Numbered from the stretch's first letter, positions 35,690 through 48,545 are shown. The stretch: 64,000 nucleotides of DNA from Triatoma infestans (GCA_011037195.1 JAAEAF010001535.1:136522-200521), one strand, 5' to 3'. The notes: a model not told the origin generated them from the sequence alone. A program made the numbers and translations.

Positions 35690-36071
35690 TTTTAAGTTAT
35701 TAGACCATGTCCGCATGCTGCGCCTCCCAAATGTCCTGCGCTCCTATAGAAGAATAAAGCATTTCTCTCACAGAGCCACCCAGTTACAAGGAATGTCAGA
35801 ACCATCCAAAAGCTTCAAAAGTCTTCTATAGCATATCTTCAGAGGTGAGATGCTTTACATCGATAAAATCTTCAGCCAGAATCTTATAGATTTATTAAAA
35901 ACATTGGTTTTTACTTGCCGTCATTCAACTTCTAGCGAACGAAATTATTGGAGACTTGTAGTGGCAGATTTAAGAGCAACTTTAAGAATATCAATTGACA
36001 CGATCGACTATAGTGAAGTAGTTCAAGGTCCCATTTTTTAACTGATCCCAAACTTCTGATCGGTAGTGTAT
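35690..36071 (+). mobile_element. Tc1-like element end (terminal repeat at 36049-36071)
   Basis: It ends ccaaacttctgatcggtagt followed by gtat, a familiar Tc1/mariner terminal repeat type. The interior has a 63-codon open frame (35850-36041) that I cannot place. It may be the far end of the element whose transposase piece is at 32415, but other elements lie between them. Confidence 0.4.
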
Positions 36072-36087
36072 ATATTCTTAAGGGGCG

Positions 36088-36206
36088 GCAATTAGTCTTT
36101 TTGTCCGGGGCGATGTAACCGCTAGAGCGGGCACTGCATTAGAGATCTAGAAGTACGATACATTAAAGTAAAGTACATTTTACATTTACTCCGGACAAGA
36201 AAGTGC
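36088..36206. mobile_element. Possible short MITE
   Basis: attagtctttttgtccgg at the left and ccggacaagaaagtgctaat at the right are imperfect inverted ends about 115 bases apart. It is non-coding. Confidence 0.35.
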
Positions 36207-38878
36207 TAATAAAGGTATGCACAAAAATTTAAATAGTAGTATAAGTATAAATCTATAAAGAATATTTGAATGTAACAAATCTTAAAATGTAAGAAATATT
36301 TAATATATAGAAATATTTATATATAATCTATTAATCTAGATAATGTAAATCAGTCAAGGAATAGTTTACCTTGCATTTGGAATTGACTAATCTTTAAGTT
36401 ATATATATTGAGAAAGAATAAAATAACAAAATGAAAAATCAACCTTAATGAGAGAGATAGACACCTCAAATAAACCTATATAAAGCAAATAAGTAAAAGT
36501 TCAGTAATAAAAAACATAATCAAACCTGAAATATTAAGATAACAAATACAAAATATAAGTATATACAAATATTTGATGGTAGTATTTCCTAATTACAGGG
36601 AAAAGTTACGATGCGAGGGATTTAGTTCATGGAATGTTGGAATTGAAGGACAGAAGAAATCGGTAACTGCATTTTTAAACTGGACTCTGGAGAGATGAAA
36701 AATATCTAGTTCGGAATTAAGTTTATTCAGTAATCTTAATTATCGGGGTATTGATGAATTGTCGGAGTAGTGATTTCTATAAAATTTATGAAGAAAAGAT
36801 TACGGTGCCTCTGCCATAAGATGGATGGGTGTAAAGGAATGATGAATGATGTAAAGGAATATCAAATAATATTATTTTATTTAGAGTAATAATAGCAGTA
36901 CTTTAAGAAGCTATTATTAATATTGGTTGAATTATAATTTCGTTGATTTCAATGTCTTTTATACTTTAATATACTTTATTTGTTTAAACACAGATTTTTA
37001 GATTATTCTTTTATTTTTGAATCTTTGTCAAGATGAATTTGCCGTTAGATGGACGTATTTTGAAGTGTACTTTAATATTCCCTATTCATATTTATGCCCC
37101 CCTCCCAGATGAAATAATGATCAAAATGATTTCGTTTATTTGATTTATAGAGTTTATTTAACAAATTTTATTTAGAATTTATTATAACAAATTATCCAAG
37201 TAACTTAAATGAGTAAGTCTTCACATCCAACCGTTTTATTGAATAGTTTTAAAAATTGAATGGATGAAAAACTATTATAAGTATCTAGTATTAATATCTA
37301 CTTGTCAATAATTAAAAATGACTATATTGCAGATTATAAAAAATTGTTTTAAAATGAATATTTGTTAAAATTACTTCATAAATGATATAATCAGCTGGTT
37401 CTAAATTCTTAGGAATTGCGAGGTTGCATTGGCTTGGTTTGTTGGTGGAAGCAATAAGATAGTTGGGCGGGGAACAGGGGCGGGAATTTATTCCTGCTTA
37501 CTGTTTAGTTTAATGTAGTGCTGTTGTATTAATTTCTATTTTACAGGAAGAAGTTGTCAAGCATATCTTTTTACAGAATTGAGTTAGGTGGGTGAATAAA
37601 TAATTTTTCATAAAATAGGCATTTTATTAGCTATTGAACAAAGTAAAGTATTTGACCCTATTGTGCTAATTGTTTTTATTTTTATATGGAAACCTATTTT
37701 ACGCTGAATGAAGTTATTGGTACCTTCTGTTTTTATTTCTTAACCATATAAAACAAATATTTTTTTCTTCTTAAATTAATAAAATATTTTTTGTAGTTAT
37801 ATAAAAATCATCATGTAGCATATTACTCGGTAATGTATTTGATTGGAAAGGTTCCAATACTTCATTGATGTGATAAGAGTAAATGCTAGCATTACTTTGT
37901 CAGGTCGTGAGGGCGACACACATTTTCAGTTAGTTAGTTTTCTTATTGATTTGTAATAAAAAACATAACATAAAATTCTAGTTCTGTGTCATTTTTTTTT
38001 CGTTGTTTTTGAACATCACAAATGTAAGAATTTCTTTTTTTGGAATACTTTTGGGTGAGAATATTGTATTTCAGGTAATTTTATAATTTAATTGTATTCT
38101 TTTTTTTGGCAAAATGTACTGAGACATTCAAGCTATAGTTTCGATTAGTTTCACGATTTCTTTTCAGTTAATCTATATATCAGAATTCTTACTTGAGTCA
38201 AATAAGTGAATTTAAAGTATCATCAAATGATTGCAATTTTTTTCACAGTTATACTTGAGATTACTTATACATTGCTTATGGCATGGGTGGAAATAGATTC
38301 TGAATACTCTTTTTGAATGTAGTATGAAACTGTGTGTTATTGTGTTAAGTTCCTTTCCTTCTTTCTGCAATGTTTTTCACAGAACATTTAGAATTCGATT
38401 TAAAAGTGCGGATATTCTATTAAACTATATATTTTCTCATACGTACGAAGTACTTTTATAGACAAAAACCACTTTACAGAGGCAGTATCAGACTTTTTTA
38501 AGCAGGAATCATGTTGTAAGGCATTAACCTCAAACGCCTTTGATAAACTTTTTTAAGGTACTTCAGAAAAGTGTTTTCGTGAGCATCTTAACCAATTGTA
38601 ATTAATCTCTTCTGAATTTCTATAACTGTGTCTTTTAGGTTTTGATTAGATTCTTTAGTTTTTAGTGAGGCATGTAATATTGAGTATACCTATAACTTCT
38701 AGAGTTTATTTCATTAAAATTTTTGGTAATTAAAATTGATAGTAGGACTTTTTTTCTTTTTTTTAATTATTATTTCTTTAATAGAACTAAATAGAAATAT
38801 CTTTTACATTTTTCTTGTTTGTAAATTAAACTAAATCAATTTATTTATTCATTTCCCAGTCAGTCTTTAGCATCAGAA
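36207..38878. other. AT-rich stretch, nothing coding seen
   Basis: No open frame or element recognised. A short G+C-rich patch at 37455-37495 contains two GC-box-like words (gggcgggg and ggggcggg). It could be a promoter fragment or chance. Confidence 0.4.
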
Positions 38879-39860
38879 TTGGTTAAAATTAAGACATTAT
38901 AGTAATCATCTGAGGTCGCAGCTAAGTAAGAGAATCACAATCCCCCGGGTCAAGCATATTGCTGACTTACTGAGGAGGATGAGAACATATTTTCTCTCCA
39001 AAAGGTCCGCGTTGATTCGACTTTGGTTTCCAATGAACCTGAGCCAAGAATGGGAAAAAGTTGAAGTGAACCCAATAGGTCAGTGCCTTTGGAGGTCAAT
39101 ATCTTGCGATCCTCGATGGCAATGCAGTAGCAAGGAAGCGAATGTAGCCTGGTTGAGGCGTGGGCGCCTTTATCAGGAAACGGAGGGCGCTGTTATTGTT
39201 TTCAATTCAGGACCACGTCTATGTGGACTTCCAAGCGGCACATATTGAAAGCCCCGGGGGATAACAGACAGTAGATGTATGCTCTATTACGTTGCCCGCC
39301 CTAAAGACTGTGCATCATATCTTGTCGGCCTGTCAATCGCCAATACAAGGGATTACCTCCTCCTTCCAGATCCATAATAGCGTGGCTGTGATAATCCAGC
39401 GGGAACTAGTGCATGGATTGGAATTGGCTAAAGCCCTACTACAAGTATGACGCGGTTATAGAGTATGACCGACATCAGACATCTTAGGAGGGAGTGGTCC
39501 TCACAGATCACACTCTTGTCGTACCAGGCCTGACGCATTGTGGTTCCATAAGAATCATTGCCACTACTTTATAATTGTTATTGCAGTACCATATGCTGCC
39601 AATATTAGCAGGCAGTATGCGAAACTGACGAAGTATAGGCTACTTAAACTGGAGAGATATGGCGGCGGCGGTCGCAATCATATCTTTGGTGCTTTCTTGT
39701 GTGGGATTAGTGCCGAAATCGCAGAGTGCAGAATTGCGAAAGCTTGTGGTAGAGATGCAGTAAGGTGTTATTCAGCATTCATGCAGAAATGATCAGGAAA
39801 CTCTGCTATAAGATCATAACCATCGAATGCAGTAATTCTGTAAGATATGGCGTTTATGTA
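38879..39860 (+). mobile_element. Decayed LINE 3' portion
   Basis: A G+C-rich stretch with fragments of the family found in many arthropods: LYQETEGAVIVFNSGPR, then a broken LSACQSIANTRDYL-like segment near 39330, then IAVPYAANISRQYAKLTKYR and GAFLCGISAEIAE to a stop at 39792. Several frameshifts separate them. The order matches the C-terminal end of one polymerase. Confidence 0.6.
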
Positions 39861-41755
39861 TACCAGATTTGTTATTTTATATACATTAAGAAATAATAAT
39901 AATAATAAAAATAAGGTTAAGAATGCCTTTTTGTTGTGTAAAAAAATTTGATAGGTTTTTACTGCTCAAATTAATACTAATAATTCTTTGAATAGCTGTC
40001 GAAAAAATTAATTAGCTAGTTTTTATATTAGCAATTTCAAAATTATAGCATTCGGTGTTTTAGAAATTTGTTTAATCATTGTTAAATTTTGTTAATAAAT
40101 TCCTTATAGAATTCACTTTTACTTTAATTTTGTTTATTAGTCAAATGAAGAATTTTTAGTTTTATTGATGTACAGAAAATAGGCCACCCAATACATCTAA
40201 AAGATTTGAAGAAATAAATAGCTTCCATCAATCCAAACATTTCTTCATAATTTTTTTTATAGTTTCGGCTGCTATCATAAATCAAGTAACACTCAAATTT
40301 AGTTTGTTTTCAACGATTGTGTAGGATTTTTCCATGATATTTAAATTTAAATATTTGTTTAATTTTTTGTTATTTTATGCTCAATTTTATTTATTTAATG
40401 TTTTTATCTATTTAATTAGTAAAAAAAGAATATTAGGCTTACAAGTATAATTTTGTCAGTCATTTAATAGGCATTTATTGTTTAGATGTATAATATTTAG
40501 ATAGTAGAATAAATAAAAAATATAAATTATTTGATAGTTGTAAGTATTTAAATTTAAAACAAAACAGAAGTGAGTTTTACTGTGGAATGTTTCCTTAAAT
40601 AGGACTATAAACTGTTTTGCGTCTGACGTTTTCTGAAATTAGAAATAAGCGTGTCCTTCATTGAACATTGAAGGCATTTCTATTATTTTGGATAGTTTTA
40701 TTAAATTTTACATTAATGCATATTTAACTAAATCCTTAATTTGCTATTAGTTAACTAATGATTAATAATTACAGATTGTTGGAAATTAGAAATGTATTTT
40801 TTGTCAAAACTATTTAAAATTGATAGACATGGTGTTTTACAGATCGTGGACCTCAAAACTTGGGTGTGTTGCGCTGGGTTCGATCCACGGTTATGCCGTT
40901 GGATTTATTTGGTCTGTGTTTATATGACATAGTAAACAATGTTTGTTGTTCCTCTTCCTTCATACACCTAACTAGAAAGTTGAACACAAAGCCCACTCCT
41001 GAAAAAAATAAGCATTACTTTACTTTTTTTTTTTTTTAATTCTTTCACAATCTTAATATTCAGTTTTAAGGGTCAGCATAACATCTAACTGGAAAGTTTT
41101 CGTCTAAGATCCGTAATTCGAAGTGTGATATTACTGGAAGTTTCTTTCCTATAATTTTTCACTTACCAAGATCACATATATCCCCACTTTCCACTTTTTA
41201 TATGAAATATTTTTATGGAAAAAATTAGTTTGGTTTTTTTTTTTTGAAGGATGTATGACATTACGTTTAAACTCTTATTTTGCCCTTTTCACAAGTATTG
41301 ATGGGGATTTATTGTTGCTGGTGACCATATTCAGGAAACTGGCCCTGATGGTACTCACATTAAGGTACTCCTAAATCATAATTTATTATAATGCATGATT
41401 TTCTACCAACAATATTTAGATTTAATAAATATTGGGTTAAATGCGTTTAGTATAAATTCCAAGTGTGAAGAGAAAATTTACTAAGAATTGTAGTAATTAA
41501 CAATAAACTCATGTTGGTTTTTCTTTGCAAAGACAATTAACATTTAAATGTTATATTCTAATCATATTTCAATAAAGTCTTTTTCATATTCTCATATTCA
41601 TTTCAATTCACATTCATTCAATAAATAATTAATCACACTCGGTTTGTGTCAGATGTGGTAGTAATATCAAAACCGACGAATACCAAGTTTGAACATCCTC
41701 TTACCAGGAGTCAGAGAAAGTACTTCGTTTCAGAAGCGATAGTAGTAGATGCACT
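39861..41755. other. AT-rich stretch, possible SINE trace only
   Basis: A B-box-like word (gggttcgatcc) lies near 40878, in sequence that does not otherwise match the SINE family. Nothing else is recognised. Confidence 0.4.
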
Positions 41756-41756
41756 G

Positions 41757-41975
41757 ACTACTTTCAAGGTATGGTGCACTGCAACCTGAAAAATCTATTG
41801 TGCCCCTCGGAGCCTTCTCAGTATACTGCTGGCATCCGAGCAAATTTGCAATACTGCCTATCACCAGGTAGTGAGCAGCAGAGGCTCCTAGGGGCAACAC
41901 TGGTGGATTCGAACCCGGAACCTTCGTGTGGGAGTCCAACGCGCTAATCCTTTCCTTTGCGATGGCGGAATCTAA
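41757..41975 (-). mobile_element. tRNA-derived SINE, copy 3
   Basis: The minus strand opens aggattagcgcgttggactc (A-box region) and has a B box (gggttcgaatcc). It continues with the family body (cctaggagcctctg, gctcact, actgagaaggctcc, caatagat). The most complete tRNA-like head among the copies here. Confidence 0.75.
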
Positions 41976-42589
41976 ACAAAATTTCAAATTTTAGCAACTG
42001 TGATTTTTCATTAAACGTGCCAAACACTAATGTTTCGGGTTGGGTCTTATGTTTTGCTTAGTCGCAGTCGGCTTCTTCAGGATAGTTATATAGAGTTCCT
42101 AGGGTTCAAAGGCATTACTTTAGGGACAAGACAAGAAAAAAAGTCTTAGGGATGTGGGCCTGCAAACGCGAAATGACTCAAAAATCCTGTTTTCTTTTTT
42201 TTTTTTATCTTTTTTTCCAAAGTAGTAAACTTTGTCAAAAATATACTAAGATTAATATTATAGAGTTGGCAATTCTAAAGTAGATTTATCTTTAGTGAAT
42301 ATAAATAAATGGCTTTAATGTTCATGACTATCTGAACATGCAATTTAGTATGATTTTATTTCTTATTTGTAATTTTTAGTGCTTTATCGATCCCCTAGGA
42401 ATGGTTAATGAATTTACCTTGCACTAAGCAATTTAATTGATTCTAAAATAAAAAAAAGTATTCAAATAAATTAACATACATCAGAAAACTGTTGCTTAAA
42501 ATTTCTCCCTTCTTTTCAAAGATAAGCTCTGTACCTTATCTGAACTTATTACAAAGTCAATCACAAAAAATGATTTTTTGAGCAAAATC

Positions 42590-42963
42590 TTACACTTGTG
42601 TTGCAAATGGCACGGATGCTGACCGTTCGCAGTAATGTTCTCGACCCTTTCTTGTTGGGAAACCCAACTGTGCCTAGACCCTTATTGTGCTAATGGAAAG
42701 ATCAACATTAAAATGCTGAATAACAGTTTCTATCCTTTCTTTCTTCATCTGTGAAGATCTTCTTTCCAGGCAAACTCTACAAACTCTGTTTGTTTGAGAT
42801 TGTTAAAAGCGTTGGAAAAACCTCCTCGATATGTATCCTTCGATCGGGAACAAGGATGCTAGTGCCATAGCAAAAACTGTAAATAAAAATAATTGCGTGC
42901 TGAGCGTTAGCAAATGTTTAAGGCGTAAGACGCTCCAAACAGAACAAATTAAATAAATAAATA
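42590..42963. other. Unclassified repeat-like stretch
   Basis: More complex than the flanks, ending 'aaggcgtaagacgctccaaa' and an aaataaataaata tail that recalls the SINE ends. I could not match the rest to any family. Confidence 0.3.
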
Positions 42964-43765
42964 GTATTAACAATTAAGAGAACCAGAAACAAATTATAAT
43001 AAAAAAAGGAAATCTTTTCTTTTCCTTAACAAAGTTCATATTCAACATAATGTTCTGATTTAGAAATAAAATCAAAAACTCGCACTCATGTGGTTCTCAT
43101 TACTTCCTTTTAAAAATTAACAGAAACTATGAATAAAACGTTATTATGTTGCAAAGTAATTTATGGTTTTGATTTTGTTTTTCGTATGGCAAGTTTCTAC
43201 AGAATACATCCTTAACAGTTAACTGAAAACCATTTAAAATTGATTTTATCAATTTATTAGTTTATCCGCGCTGTTTAACTTTGTAAAGTGAGACTTATAG
43301 TTCTTCCTTTATATTCCCAGTGGCCAGAGTTTATCTATTGAAAAACGGTTTGGTTCACTGGGCTGAACAACATTCGAATGAAGGTCGCTGTCTGCATTTC
43401 TTGCCAGCCTATTAATACATTATCGCTACCAATAATGTCCCCATAGTCTTTCCTAGTTTTTTTTCTTTAATAATATAAATATACCGCAAGTAATATTAAA
43501 ATTGCATCTAATATTAAATGGTTAATATCATAATTCATTAATTACATATTGGAAATATGTATAAAACATTTAAGATTTAAGTAATTATGTATTGATTGTA
43601 GCGGAATAATTATATAATAAATATATTTTCAGACAATAATTATTGGTCAACTTTTCATAAATAAAATTATTATTAAAATGGTATTCAAATCGTCAGGCCT
43701 TAAAATTATAATGGGATGTTTGTACGGCAATGGCCAGAGGAGTTTTTAAAGAAAAATAATTCTTT

Positions 43766-43811
43766 GTTGCTCTACATTTCGAGTACCATTGGTGTCCTTC
43801 TTCAGCAGCTC
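43766..43811 (-). ncRNA. Weakened hammerhead-like motif in F3 left arm
   Basis: The minus strand keeps CUGAAGA (complement of 43799-43805). The GAAAC box reads GAAAU, stem II has mismatches and stem I has lost its first pair. It is the inverted partner of 43955-43995. Confidence 0.42.
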
Positions 43812-43954
43812 TTTAGGGTAGGAGAGGAGTATACGTTGAGAACGTTGAGGCTGAAAAAAAACTGACACTTCTGTTTTTTTTTTATAAACCGATGCACTTT
43901 TTCATAACTACTATACTGTAAAATAATCTATTCTCTCCAATAAATTTTTACAGA

Positions 43955-43995
43955 GCTCCTGAAGAAGGGCACCAATGGTACCCGAAACGTAGAGC
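43955..43995 (+). ncRNA. Hammerhead-ribozyme-like motif in F3 right arm
   Basis: CUGAAGA is at 43959-43965, an extra A follows, then GGGCACC and GGUACCC (43967-43973, 43977-43983) around loop AAU with one mismatch. GAAAC is at 43984-43988 and GUA follows, so ACGU is again a palindromic stem III and A at 43991 the cleavage nucleotide. Stem I is perfect over four pairs (GAGC 43992-43995 with GCUC 43955-43958). Confidence 0.58.
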
Positions 43996-44757
43996 AACAG
44001 AGAATGCTTTTTCTTTAAAAACTGCTCTGGCCATTGCCGTACAAACATCATATTGTAAAATTATTATTATGGGATAACCACAACTCGGAATTATAACGTA
44101 TTCTAATAAAAGTTGAAACCATCTGCTTTTTTCTGTGATTTGCAACATTTTATCTCTAATTGAAATTTTCTGGATTAGTATGTTTGGTTTGGGTAAGTTT
44201 AGAAACCATTTGCCATTTTCATGAGATTATTGCGAACGTAACTTAACGGTCTATGGTGGCTTTGGATTTCTGATTCTGAAGCATATCTCTCTATCTGACG
44301 CATGCGTATTTAAAGATTCCTAAGAACAAGAATCGCTAACGTGGCGGGGATTGCTAACGGCGGTCTTACTAGTTTTAAGTTTATTGTTAGAAGTGTATGT
44401 TGTTTCTACTGAGTTATTGTGAGTGATTTTTGTTTGTTTACATATATTTATATTTAGTCATTTACAAATATTTAATTAATGATTAAAAATAAAAATATAC
44501 GTAGACCGGGATGTGGTTTTTTAAATACTTCACTTATTAAATGAAATCTTAATTAAAATTTGTAAATGTAGATTAAGTTAATGCTGTTACTTATTACAGA
44601 CTAAATTAGTGTGTTTTTATACATTAATAATTTTTAATGTATAAAAGAGCTATTCTTTGTCAGATCCGCGAATTTCAATTTTTATCGAAAATATATGTTT
44701 TGAAGTACCTCGAATTACAGAGTGTTTAGTAAATTCACTTTCTGCCTTCATTTAGAC

Positions 44758-45497
44758 CAGTGGTTCCCAAACTTCAGTGTCTATGGACCCCTTCTTATAG
44801 CAAAAACCTGACCATGAATCCCCAAGTGAAATAACTCTGCATAACTGCATAATAGAAAAAAACAAAACAAATTTAACTTTGATGCTATTGAATGGTAAAT
44901 GGTGACGTAAAAATAAAATATAAACAAAACATTTTGATATTTACAGTAGTAAATATTGAAATTATAACTTTTGTTTACACAAAATACAAAAACACATTAT
45001 TTTTTCGGGATATAAAATTGGTAAACGCCATTTTGTAACCAGAATTTGTGGTATCCTTGTTCAAACATTGGTGTCAGCTCCTAATCTTTGGATAATTCAA
45101 TCAAATTGCTCCTATAATTAGTACGGATTCTTATGAACAGATGCACGGTTCTTTTACAGTGCCATATTTTAGACGAGTTTTTTTGTATGCAGCGGCGAGA
45201 TTCCGTTCCTGTTTAAACCTAAAAAGATATATAGACAGACGGCCGCGGTAGGCGTGTATTTTATATACCTCTCTACACTTATATCTTAAGTAAAAATCGC
45301 TACCAATCTAATTATTGTTATTAATTTAACTTTTATAATAATGAGAATAGGTCACAATTATTTCACTTTATATTGAACCTTTCGCGACCCCTCCGATGTT
45401 GTCCACGCACCCCCAGATTAATTTTAATTTGTCACAGACCCCCTGAGCGGTCATAAGGACCACTAGGGGTCCGTAGGAAGCACTTTGGGAAACTACG
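44758..45497. mobile_element. hAT-like MITE with 8-bp target duplication
   Basis: The flanks are identical 8-mers, atttagac at 44750-44757 and 45498-45505. The ends are imperfect inverted repeats sharing TTCCCAAA (cagtggttcccaaact at left; tttgggaaactacg at right), with subterminal ggacccc and ggggtcc. Eight-base duplication and this kind of end fit hAT elements. The 740-bp interior has no transposase. Confidence 0.82.
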
Positions 45498-45505
45498 ATT
45501 TAGAC

Positions 45506-47504
45506 CCTCCCCCCTTCACAAATAAATATTCATAAATTTAGATGTTATATAAAAAAAAATGCAAACGTTTATATGTCGAACGATTCAAAAAAGTAGACAA
45601 CAAATGAATGCAGTTTTTCGATGCTATCGAGTAATTTACGAAGAAATGAAAAAATATACAAAGCAGAGAGGTTAGACATGTTTTTCCCGAAAGCGTCATC
45701 TTCTTTTCCCGGTCCGTCAACAGGTACAGCTTTAATGATGATTATGATTAATTTTATCTATAATTAAGACACATTTACCTGTATGCAATTATTTTACTAT
45801 ACTGTTTATGTTGTTTATAATTTTTGTTGAGAGTTTTCTTTTTCCAACTCGAATTTTTAAGCTAAAATTTGTTTACATTATTTTCTAAATAGAGGCGAAT
45901 AGTTTCTCGCAAATCGACCCAGTCGTGGAAACGGAGCGTGATCGTTAAGTGAGGAGTACCTGTAAATTACTCTCACTGAATTCGAATAGTATGAACTCAC
46001 TAAACCACCAATAAAGAACTTGCTCCTTTATCCCGAAGTATACGTACCTTCGAAATACTGATATATGTGTTTCATTATCTAACCACAAATATTAAGCATG
46101 TCGTATATATTATGTAAACAGAATGAAATCCGGATAAATTATCTTTCTTATATAGTATTATTTCATAGCCTTCACCACTCTTTTTATTGCACAAAAACAA
46201 GCTAATCATTAATGTTGTCGTGCCGTGTTACGTTGAATGAAAACATAGTAACAGTTATTAATGCCATTGAACGAATAAACAATACAAATGTATAAAGAAG
46301 GTTACTCAATGAATATGCATCTATTCAGATTGAAAATTCCTGGCATATTTTTTAAAAATTTTATTGACATTTCGATAGAATGAAAGCTATCCAGAAACAC
46401 GTAAACAACGAACACGTGACCGTGTGTGTGTTTGTGTATATATTTCTGTTCTATATATATTTGAAAAAAAAAAATATGAACAGCATAATTAAATACAAAA
46501 ATTAAGTCTAAACTCGAATTCCATTTGTGTATATCATCGAAAGGTCAAGGTTTCGGACTGGAATCACTTAACCGGAAAAGATATTATACAGATTTTTTTT
46601 CTTTAGCCATTTTTGCGATTTTCTTGATTTCTGGGGAATTTGGGATTTTTTTAATTTTTTGAAGTCACCTCAATATGATGACGATTCTGTACTTCAAAAT
46701 CTGGTGGGAATGAGATCCTCCAAAATCCCTAATATAAAATGTTACAAATAATAGTATGTTTTTTTTTTATAATATATAATAAGCATTCTAAAATTAAAAT
46801 GAAATTGTTGCAATCGTTTTCGGAAAAACACAAAAGAATTCAGACACTTGATTGGTAGGTTGCATTTTTTGGTAAAGTAAAGCGATTTTCTTGATATCTT
46901 GTACGTTATAGAATTGTAAATTGTATTGACGATCACAAGAAATGACTGATGATGCATGCATTCATGGGAACGACCCCATTGATTACCTCGTCAGAACAGT
47001 ACATACAATACACTCACGCTAAACAACAGAAAGGCAAAACTGTACTCAACCTAGAGCTTTAAGAAATCCGTAGGAAGTGTTTACCTTAAGAAACCTTCCC
47101 TGGAAGCGATCTTTCTGGGAGAGCTACAAAGGTAGGCGAAAAGTCCTAAAGGACCCCTCACTTAGTTAGGGGACTTTGGACCAATCAATCTCCAGAAAAT
47201 ATTAAAGATAAGGAAATAAAGGAAAAATTCACAAGTTTTTTAAGGTAAATGACCTGACGAGGACATGAAATTTAAAGTAACTGACAGGAAAGGAATTGGA
47301 ATTGGTGGAAACAATCCTCCTTTTCCTGCACCGAAAGGTCAACGAGGAATAGACTAAGAAGAAGAAGAAGTGGGATTTATATTGAAATGCAGTTTACGAA
47401 GTTCTGCATCGTTTAAAGCCTTTTCCAGAAATCATAAAAAACAAAAACCAATTAGTAAAGTCGCACTTTTGTTGAGGATTTTGGCACTAAATGTTTACTT
47501 TTTT
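45506..47504. other. Unannotated stretch with a possible MITE end
   Basis: A segment near 45900-45962 (caaatcgacccagtcg, gaggagtacctgt) looks like one end of a MITE but I found no partner. The stretch 47040-47350 is more complex and repeat-like without a readable domain. Confidence 0.3.
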
Positions 47505-47700
47505 AATTTATATACGGGTTGAGACAATTTAATACTCGGACAGACAAAACTGTCCATTCTCTCGTTACAGACAACACGTCCGTCACCGGACAGTGAGCTG
47601 CAGAGGCTCCTAGGAAAAGAAAATCTAAGGGCAGCCCAGTTGGACTCGAACCCGGGACCTCTGCGTGGCTAGTCTGGTGCGGTACTAAGCTAATATACGC
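47505..47700 (-). mobile_element. tRNA-derived SINE, copy 4
   Basis: The minus strand opens gcttagtaccgcaccagact, has a B box (gggttcgagtcc), then cttagattttcttttcctag, ctcactgtccggtgacgg and tgttgtctgtaacg. It shares this body with the copy at 19134-19345. Confidence 0.75.
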
Positions 47701-48458
47701 CAAAATATAAACGCAGATATCTATTACCTTTCCCCAATAACAACTAACATTATCAAATTGAAATTTAGTTCCATTTTATTTCAAACAAGAATTCATTCTC
47801 ACGGGCGACACAAAGTGTTTAAAACTTGTTCAAACACGACAAAGAAGCATCCTACCAGCCATTTTCGAATTAAACTGTAAAAGTCGTATATGTGTATATT
47901 AATCACCAAAACATTTTTTCTTGAAGATTTTCATCGAAAATTTGATGTTCGAAATGTTTTCCTACTAAAGCATCAAAAGCCAGCTAACAATATGAAGGAA
48001 AATTATGAAATATATTTCTAAGATTGAAGAAAAATTGTTGGGAAAAATGTAAATACTGAAAAAAAAAACGGATGTTGGAGATTGTATTGAATAGAATGCA
48101 GTATGTGATTCACATGTTTAAGCAAGGTTATATAACCCAATAAGGAATTTATACCCATTTTGCCACAATGGTGGTTTATTATTATTTATTTATGATAACG
48201 CAAATTATGGCATCAATTGAACTGGTTTAAGATATTTTGAAACATTTCACTTGGAAAATATTATTTAACAATTTTTTTTTTGCACTCACTTACCCCTAAT
48301 GCGAGAAAGTATTGCGGTCGTGCCAGATTTTCTGTCATCTGGCAATGCCGTTTCACCGAACGGTTTTAATTTTTTTATTTTTTCTCTAAATGCCTTCATC
48401 GATTGTCGTTATTGCTACATACTATATTGTGTACTTGGCTTTATTGTTACATACTACA

Positions 48459-48545
48459 GATTTGGAATTTTATCCATCGTAGCCAACATGTTTCTTGTTT
48501 TCATCCACCGTCAGTGTAAAGCTATCAAGTTCGTATAGATAGTAG
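48459..48545. mobile_element. Foldback family F1 remnant
   Basis: The text gaattttatccatcgtagcc and catccaccgtcagtg, then caagttcgta, follows the left arm of 2031-2341 with losses. The hammerhead-like core is degraded. Confidence 0.5.

Larger units (their letters stand above)
43686..44062. mobile_element. Foldback element family F3
   Basis: The left arm (about 43715-43815) and the right arm (about 43950-44055) are inverted copies sharing gtacggcaatggccaga, tttaaag-aaaa, gttgctctac and the ribozyme-like segment. The outer left end (aatcgtcaggccttaaaatt) also occurs in inverted form at 18540. There is no protein coding. Each arm holds a hammerhead-like motif; the right-arm copy is intact. Confidence 0.78.

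Noticed and set aside
41870..41930. B-box word that could suggest a tRNA gene
   Set aside because: No cloverleaf can be drawn, and it belongs to the SINE head; the same holds at 24905 and 47650.
42008..42085. Minus-strand CUGAAGAAGCCGACUGCGAC with a later GAAAC, like the ribozyme motifs
   Set aside because: No acceptable stem II or stem I could be drawn; at most a decayed relative.
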